A stretch of DNA of 10,288 nt from Candidatus Heimdallarchaeota archaeon (GTDB taxonomy: Archaea > Asgardarchaeota > Heimdallarchaeia > Heimdallarchaeales > Heimdallarchaeaceae). Below, piece by piece: positions 5,591-10,288 of this stretch. The stretch is from assembly GCA_016839985.1 (NCBI GenBank), contig JAEOTG010000138.1, positions 1 through 10,288 of the forward strand, read 5' to 3'. The notes under the pieces were generated by a model. The model did no database searches. It worked only from the letters and a program-made list of their open reading frames with translations, and was not told the DNA's origin. Position 1 is the first letter of the stretch. Each line of letters starts with the position of its first letter. The position numbers were made by a program, and so were the translations under genes.

Positions 5591-5708
5591 ATTAACGATT
5601 ACAGTTTACTTTCCTATGGTACCCAGTATTTTACATCGTTTAATTGTCCTTTAAAATGGTTTTCTTTATTGAGATGAAATTATAAATTGATATAAGAATA
5701 CTCTTTGA

Positions 5709-8177
5709 TTACAATTTAATGATAATAAATTCTTCATCATTAAGAATTAGTTTCTCGCCTTTTTCTATTTCATCACTTTTTTCCACTAAGTGCTCAATAC
5801 CATGCATTGAACAAAGATCGTTTCCAAAAGACTCAAAGATTTTAGGGATATATGCTTGTTTTATAGGATTGTTCAATGATAATTTCATGTTTTTCTTATG
5901 TTTCCAGATTAATGAATTTAGTTCCATCATTTGTGCTGTCAATCCTGTATATTTTGATTCAGATATTATATCTTCGCAAATTGGGAATTTCTCCAAATGA
6001 ACAGTCTTCTGGTATAATCCCCTATGTACTAAATCAGTTACAAACGGAATTATTGGAGCAAATCCTTTCAGTAACTCCTTGAAAGCTTTATGTAGTGTGT
6101 ACCATGCAGCTTTTTGTTGAGATTCTGTATATTTATTATTCCGATTATATGCTCTTCCTTTTACTAGTTCAATATAATGAGAAGCATATGGATCCCACGC
6201 AAAATTGCGTAGTATGCTACTAGGAATTTGAAAATCAAAAATCTCATATCCTTTTTTCGATTCTTCTATTGCTGATGCTAATTCAGAAAGAATCCACTCA
6301 TCTGCAGGTTGTAATTCAATTTCTGAAAGATTCTCAATTATTGGAAATCTGCTTATGAATTTACCAATGTTATATAATTTGTTAATAAACTTTGAAACAC
6401 CTTGTAACTTTTGTTCAGTAAAGCGTATATCTGAACCATGACTTGCTTCTATAGCTCCATATAAGCGTACAGCATCTCCACCATATTTATCAATCATATC
6501 TTCAGGCATCACTTCAGTGCCTTTACTTTTTGAAAATTTCTCTCCTTTGCTATCTACTACATGACCTGAAATCCAAGCATGATTAAAAGCAGGTTTTTTG
6601 TATAATTGAAGACCTCTTAACATAGTATAATGTAACCAGGTTCGCACAATATCCTTACCTTGTGGCCTCATATCACAAATATATGGTCTATTACTTAATT
6701 CATTGAATAAATCTTCATCTTTTTTATTATGGGGGTGCAATATTATATATATCTCACTTATAGAGGAATCCATCCAAGTATCAAAGGTTTTTTTATCACC
6801 TTCAAATCCACTTGAAGATTCACATTTTTCACAATTAATAAATGGCGGATCATCTTTCCAAGGTTGAAAATAAGGACCAGGAGTTGGAAGATTTGGATTA
6901 CCACATTTTTTACAATACCAAATAGGAACTTCAGTTCCATAATAACGTCTTCTGCTAATTGGCCAATCTATGCTTACTGAATTTAACCAATCCAACCATA
7001 CTTGTTTCATGAAATTTGGGAAAAATGTCATTATATCTGCATACTCAAGTAGTTTGGGTACGAATTCTATTTGTTTTAAATAATATTCAGGCATTGCTAG
7101 AAATTCTACTTCATTTTTACAACGAGAACAAGTTGGAAAATTATGAGCTACATCTTTTTGATCGGTTATATATTCACGTTCTTCAAGGTCTTTAGTTATT
7201 TGTTTTTTTGCTTCTTTTATTTCTAGACCACCATACTTTGAAAGACCATCTTCTATTCTTCCTTCTGTTGTTATTATGGTTTTAGGATTTAGTTTTAATT
7301 CTCTGAAGATTTGCACATCACTAGAATCTCCATAAGCGCAAACCATCATAATACCTGTACCAAATTCCATTTTAGCATAATGATGAGCCATAATAGGTAT
7401 TTCATCTTCAAACATAGGAGATACTGCGGTTTTTCCTTCAAGATGTTTGTATCTATCATCTTTGGGATTATATATTACTACACCAATTGCAGGAATTAAT
7501 TCAGGTCGCGATGTTGAAATAATTAGTTCTTCATCAGTTTCTTTTACTTTAAATTTAACATCATAAAGTATGTGAGAGCCTGATTTGTAATCAATCTCAT
7601 TATCTGCAATAGTAGTTTTACATCTTGTACAGTAGTTATTAGGTCTATCATCCTCATAAATCAAACCATCTTTGAATAATTTGATAAAAGTGGCTTGAGT
7701 AAGAGCTCTATACTGCTCTTGATCAGTTTTATACACTTCTTCCCATTTAAAGGAGTTATTGCTAAAACCTAGAATTCTGCAAACATGAAGAATTTGATCT
7801 CCTACTTTGTCTAATATTTGCTTACACATTCCTAGAAACTCTTCTCTAGGTACATCATGCATTGAAACATTAAATTCTTTTTCAGCTTGTACTTCTATTG
7901 GTAATCCATTCCGATCTAAACACATTGGAAACAATATTTCATATCCATTCATTCGCATGAATCTAGCACTCATGTCTATACCGCTATAATGTATAGCACC
8001 GCCCATATGCCAAGGTGCATTTGCATAAGGTGGGGGTGTGTCGATACAGTAAATTGGCTTACCAGATTTCTTGTTAAATGAAAATAATTGCTCTTTTTGC
8101 CAAGTTTCAAATAATATCATATCTTGCTTCTGAGGACTGTATGTTTTTTCTGTAAGTTGTGACACAAACTCATTCAT
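5709..8177 (-). CDS. valS: Valyl-tRNA synthetase (archaeal type)
   Basis: Class Ia aminoacyl-tRNA synthetase that charges tRNA-Val in the cytoplasm. In its 822 residues I see: TPPPYANAPWHMGGAIHYSG (48-66, the HIGH box read as H57-M-G-G60), LDRNGLPIEVQAEKEF (87-102), a CxxC (183/186), the CP1 editing domain with STSRPELIPA (221-230) and EFGTGIMMVCAYGDSSDV (271-288), CxxC pairs at 350/353, 422/425 and 449/452, the ValRS-type DTWMDSS (466-472) and RPQGKDIVRTW (504-514), and the KMSKS box as KFSKS (547-551). RPQG-D-RTW separates it from IleRS and LeuRS. It is slightly shorter than many archaeal relatives. The last HIGH residue is G rather than H. No good Shine-Dalgarno site is seen; a TATA-like element about 35 bp upstream suggests a very short leader. 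Confidence 0.93.
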   Translation of the reverse strand: MNEFVSQLTEKTYSPQKQDMILFETWQKEQLFSFNKKSGKPIYCIDTPPPYANAPWHMGGAIHYSGIDMSARFMRMNGYEILFPMCLDRNGLPIEVQAEKEFNVSMHDVPREEFLGMCKQILDKVGDQILHVCRILGFSNNSFKWEEVYKTDQEQYRALTQATFIKLFKDGLIYEDDRPNNYCTRCKTTIADNEIDYKSGSHILYDVKFKVKETDEELIISTSRPELIPAIGVVIYNPKDDRYKHLEGKTAVSPMFEDEIPIMAHHYAKMEFGTGIMMVCAYGDSSDVQIFRELKLNPKTIITTEGRIEDGLSKYGGLEIKEAKKQITKDLEEREYITDQKDVAHNFPTCSRCKNEVEFLAMPEYYLKQIEFVPKLLEYADIMTFFPNFMKQVWLDWLNSVSIDWPISRRRYYGTEVPIWYCKKCGNPNLPTPGPYFQPWKDDPPFINCEKCESSSGFEGDKKTFDTWMDSSISEIYIILHPHNKKDEDLFNELSNRPYICDMRPQGKDIVRTWLHYTMLRGLQLYKKPAFNHAWISGHVVDSKGEKFSKSKGTEVMPEDMIDKYGGDAVRLYGAIEASHGSDIRFTEQKLQGVSKFINKLYNIGKFISRFPIIENLSEIELQPADEWILSELASAIEESKKGYEIFDFQIPSSILRNFAWDPYASHYIELVKGRAYNRNNKYTESQQKAAWYTLHKAFKELLKGFAPIIPFVTDLVHRGLYQKTVHLEKFPICEDIISESKYTGLTAQMMELNSLIWKHKKNMKLSLNNPIKQAYIPKIFESFGNDLCSMHGIEHLVEKSDEIEKGEKLILNDEEFIIIKL

Positions 8178-8210
8178 CGCTATGCCCTTCTGTATGTGCT
8201 GTTCTGTATT

Positions 8211-8218
8211 TATTTAAA
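8211..8218 (-). promoter_or_regulatory. TATA-like element upstream of valS
   Basis: The minus strand reads TTTAAATA, the archaeal TATA consensus, preceded by a T-rich stretch. Transcription would start about 25 bp downstream, near 8188, leaving about 10 nt before the valS ATG (8177). The hairpin at 8221-8240 lies directly upstream, where a BRE or a bound regulator would be. Confidence 0.5.
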
Positions 8219-8220
8219 AA

Positions 8221-8240
8221 TTGAGTGATTTATCACCCAA
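8221..8240 (-). terminator. 8-bp hairpin with T-run after the MFS gene; may also act as a valS operator
   Basis: On the minus strand TTGGGTGA and TCACTCAA pair over 8 bp (one G-U) around a TAAA loop, followed at once by a run of five T. It lies 90 bp after the stop of the transporter gene, which suits a hairpin/U-tract terminator. It also sits directly upstream of the valS TATA-like element, so an operator-like inverted repeat is the main alternative. Confidence 0.45.
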
Positions 8241-8329
8241 TTTATTATTATATTTCATAGAAAAATAAAATCTTGATTATTTTAAAGACTTAGTCAAGTT
8301 TTCTTAGCTTGAATAAGAAATAGGAGAGT

Positions 8330-9847
8330 TCATTCCTCTTCTAAAGTTTGATCTCCATGTATTCTATCTATTCTTTCTTCAGGACCTCTGAAAAAGGATA
8401 AAACTGCACCTACTGCCGTAATAATTGCAAATGCTATGAATACCCATCTCAAACCAATTGTGTAATTCACCGCACCATATGGATCAAGACTATTTGTTTT
8501 TGATGCTGCTGTAGCAACAGCTACTAAAATAGCAGTAGATAAAGCTGTACCAAGATTTATTCCCACACTTGTTGTTAAACCAAGCAAAGCACTGGCAATA
8601 CCAAGTTTCTTTTTAGGAGCTGCAGACATGATTGAATTTGCATTTGGTGATTGGAATAATCCTATACTGATACCTATTACCGTTGATATTACAGCATAAA
8701 GCCAAATTGGTGCATCAACATCTATGAAAATGGCTAAAATTCCTAACATTAAAGCAACGAAAATCATTGCTAATGTGCAAAGATATCGAGCATCAATTGT
8801 ATTAGAAAGTTTTCCTGAGATTCCTGAGAATATCGATACACCAACAGCAACACCTGCTAGAACCAATCCAAGTTGGATTGAAGTTTGTGTGATTCCGAAT
8901 TTTGGAAGAAATAAGCTGAAATGATAGATGATCACCATATAGCCTTGATGTTTTAATATTGCAGTTGCAAGCCCTATGGAAATTTTCCTGTTTTTCAATA
9001 TAGCAAAATCAATAAGAGGATTTTCTTTTCTCCTTTCCCAAAATATGAAAATAGGTAATGTTACTAAGCTGAATGCTAGGATAATTCCAGCCCACATTCT
9101 AGCATTGGGAATTGCTTCTGTTTCTGGAAATATGCTGAAACTGAGAATTAGAGTTGTTAGAAATAAAGCAAAGAGAATTGATCCAAGATAATCTGCTTTT
9201 TTTTCTTCTGTATAAGGTATTGTTGGAGGAAGATTCAACTGAACCAAAATGAAGCCAACTATTGCAAGTGGAACGTTTATTAGAAAAACACCTCCTAAAT
9301 TCCAAAATTCCTTAATAACAGTTCCAAAAACAGGTCCAAGGATAACAGCAATAGAAATAATAAAATTGTTAATTCCAACTGCTGTACCTCTGTTCTTTAT
9401 AGTTGTCAACCTTGTTACCATTGCCATACCATTAGCTATCATTCCTGTTGCCCCCAATGATTGTATAACACGACCAAGAAGGAGATAATATATTGAACTA
9501 GTTAAGAATTCTAAAGAAATAAAACAGAATAATGAACCAATGCCAAATAAAATCATTCCAAGTTGGTATATTTTCTTATTACTAATTTTATCCCCTAAAT
9601 CACCAGCAATGACTGTAAAAGCCATCATTACTAATAAATAAGAAAGGATAACCCATTGTACTTCAGAAGGGCTAACTCCATATACAGTTTGCATATCTTG
9701 TATAAGAACAACAACAATTGAAGCATCCAATGCAGCCATAAAAACCCCAATTCCAACAGCACTAATTAGAGTTCTAATTTTTATTGGAGTGATTGAAATT
9801 TCTTCTGAAGAGTTCATAATTAAACAATCTTCTTTTGTAGGGAACAT
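8330..9847 (-). CDS. MFS transporter, DHA2 (EmrB/QacA-like) family
   Basis: Membrane drug:proton antiporter-type protein of 505 residues, the length of 14-helix DHA2 members. Family motifs: LDASIVVVL in helix 1 (40-48, motif D1 with D41), GDLGDKISNKK (82-92, motif A), LLLGRVIQSLGATGM (122-136, motif B with R126), ILGPVFGTV (169-177, motif C), FLINVPLAIVG (188-198) and NPLIDFAILKNR (276-287). The C-terminus (FRGPEERIDRI and an acidic end) is cytoplasmic. The substrate cannot be told; export of toxic compounds is the family norm. The start is uncertain: ATG 9847 is the longest, while ATG 9815-9817 (MNSSEEISITP) fits the family better and would lie about 25 bp after a TATA-like CTTATATG. It follows a paralogue by about 50 bp, so a tandem duplication is likely. 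Confidence 0.9.
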   Translation of the reverse strand: MFPTKEDCLIMNSSEEISITPIKIRTLISAVGIGVFMAALDASIVVVLIQDMQTVYGVSPSEVQWVILSYLLVMMAFTVIAGDLGDKISNKKIYQLGMILFGIGSLFCFISLEFLTSSIYYLLLGRVIQSLGATGMIANGMAMVTRLTTIKNRGTAVGINNFIISIAVILGPVFGTVIKEFWNLGGVFLINVPLAIVGFILVQLNLPPTIPYTEEKKADYLGSILFALFLTTLILSFSIFPETEAIPNARMWAGIILAFSLVTLPIFIFWERRKENPLIDFAILKNRKISIGLATAILKHQGYMVIIYHFSLFLPKFGITQTSIQLGLVLAGVAVGVSIFSGISGKLSNTIDARYLCTLAMIFVALMLGILAIFIDVDAPIWLYAVISTVIGISIGLFQSPNANSIMSAAPKKKLGIASALLGLTTSVGINLGTALSTAILVAVATAASKTNSLDPYGAVNYTIGLRWVFIAFAIITAVGAVLSFFRGPEERIDRIHGDQTLEEE

Positions 9848-9880
9848 ATAAGATTTTTGTATAGTAGATGAAGATGAATC

Positions 9881-9890
9881 CTCATATGAG
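9881..9890. promoter_or_regulatory. Perfect 10-bp palindrome between the two MFS genes
   Basis: CTCATATGAG is a perfect palindrome in the short space between the stop of the upstream transporter (9895) and the start of the second. Its place just upstream of a TATA-like segment would fit a small operator for the second transporter. At this length chance occurrence is possible, and no second copy is evident nearby. Confidence 0.2.
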
Positions 9891-9894
9891 TTAG

Positions 9895-10288
9895 TTAAAT
9901 ATCTTCATTTCTTTCTTCAGGTCCTCTTAGGTATGAAACAGTAATTGCTATCAGAGTTATCAGAGCAAAAGCTAAAAACATCCACTTCATTGCAGGAACA
10001 TATACATTGGGATCTTCTATTGTAGTTCCTTCAATTTTTTGGAAAATATTTCGATTGAATGCGAAGATTAAAGTGGACAAAGCTGTACCAAGTGAAAAAC
10101 CTACATTTGTTGAAAGACTCAGAAGACCATTTGCCACCCCTAATTTCTCTTTAGGTGCAGCACTCATAATAGAATTCGTATTTGGGGCTATAAAACCGCC
10201 AAGTCCTATTCCAATGAATATAGCAATAATTGCAAAGAACCAAGTAGGAGATTCTTGTGAAAGAAACACTGTTAATATAATCTGCACA
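9895..10288 (-). CDS. MFS transporter, DHA2-like, C-terminal part only
   Basis: The last 130 or so residues of a second membrane transporter; the frame runs open through the window edge, so the true start lies outside. It is clearly homologous to the C-terminus of the neighbouring complete transporter: NTNSIMSAAPKEKLGVANGL against NANSIMSAAPKKKLGIASAL, then LGTALST in both, a shared K/R-W-hydrophobic last helix and the common end RGPEER. Three membrane segments are visible (about residues 15-35, 58-75 and 100-121 of the visible part). The pair probably arose by tandem duplication followed by marked divergence. The substrate is unknown. Confidence 0.88.
   Translation of the reverse strand, partial: VQIILTVFLSQESPTWFFAIIAIFIGIGLGGFIAPNTNSIMSAAPKEKLGVANGLLSLSTNVGFSLGTALSTLIFAFNRNIFQKIEGTTIEDPNVYVPAMKWMFLAFALITLIAITVSYLRGPEERNEDI

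Noticed and set aside
6758..6940. 60-codon minus-strand ORF inside valS
   Set aside because: It lies in another frame within a conserved zinc and catalytic region of valS and has no distinct signal.
8724..9488. Several plus-strand ORFs and one minus-strand ORF within the MFS gene
   Set aside because: They are frame shadows of a transporter with all family motifs; none has a Shine-Dalgarno site or recognisable domain.
10285..10287. GTG as the start of the upstream MFS fragment
   Set aside because: The frame continues past the window edge and the paralogue shows this position is internal, so the codon is read as valine.

Overview
The window reads as a piece of an AT-rich archaeal genome. The evidence is the gene set and order on the minus strand: L22, S3, L29, RNase P protein Rpp29, S17, L14, L24, eS4, L5, S14, S8. 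eS4 and Rpp29 inside the spc/S10-type cluster are archaeal traits, and every ribosomal protein is of the archaeal/eukaryotic type. Shine-Dalgarno sites of the form AGGTGA or GGAGG precede most genes. The low GC, the long acidic and lysine-rich tails on ribosomal proteins and the helix-hairpin-helix tail on L24 would suit an Asgard (Lokiarchaeia-like) genome, but this is inference and other low-GC archaea cannot be excluded.

Layout, read in the direction of transcription (right to left): two tandem DHA2-type major facilitator transporters, the first cut by the window edge (10288-9895) and the second complete (9847-8330); a hairpin and TATA-like element; archaeal-type valyl-tRNA synthetase (8177-5709); a 180-bp promoter/leader region; then eleven tightly packed translation genes from L22 (5528) to S8, which is cut at base 1. 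Several junctions are ATGA overlaps, or place the Shine-Dalgarno site on the preceding stop codon, so translation is probably coupled. L22 and L29 use TTG starts; for L29 this removes an apparent overlap with S3.

The one real break in the packing is a 194-bp gap between rnp1 and S17. Its transcript can fold by eye into an 8-bp hairpin followed by a closed three-way junction. The closing stem ends directly at the S17 Shine-Dalgarno site, and a competing hairpin is possible. This is the most interesting unexplained signal: a candidate cis-regulatory RNA or embedded small RNA.

Other oddities: L24 is about twice the usual size, with an acidic linker holding a perfect 36-bp tandem duplication and a two-hairpin HhH domain. 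S3 ends in a 30-bp-period coding minisatellite. No eIF1/SUI1 gene lies between L29 and rnp1, and the cluster starts at L22 with valS rather than S19/L2 upstream. The valyl-tRNA synthetase has HMGG in place of HIGH. I see no mobile element, CRISPR array, tRNA or rRNA gene.
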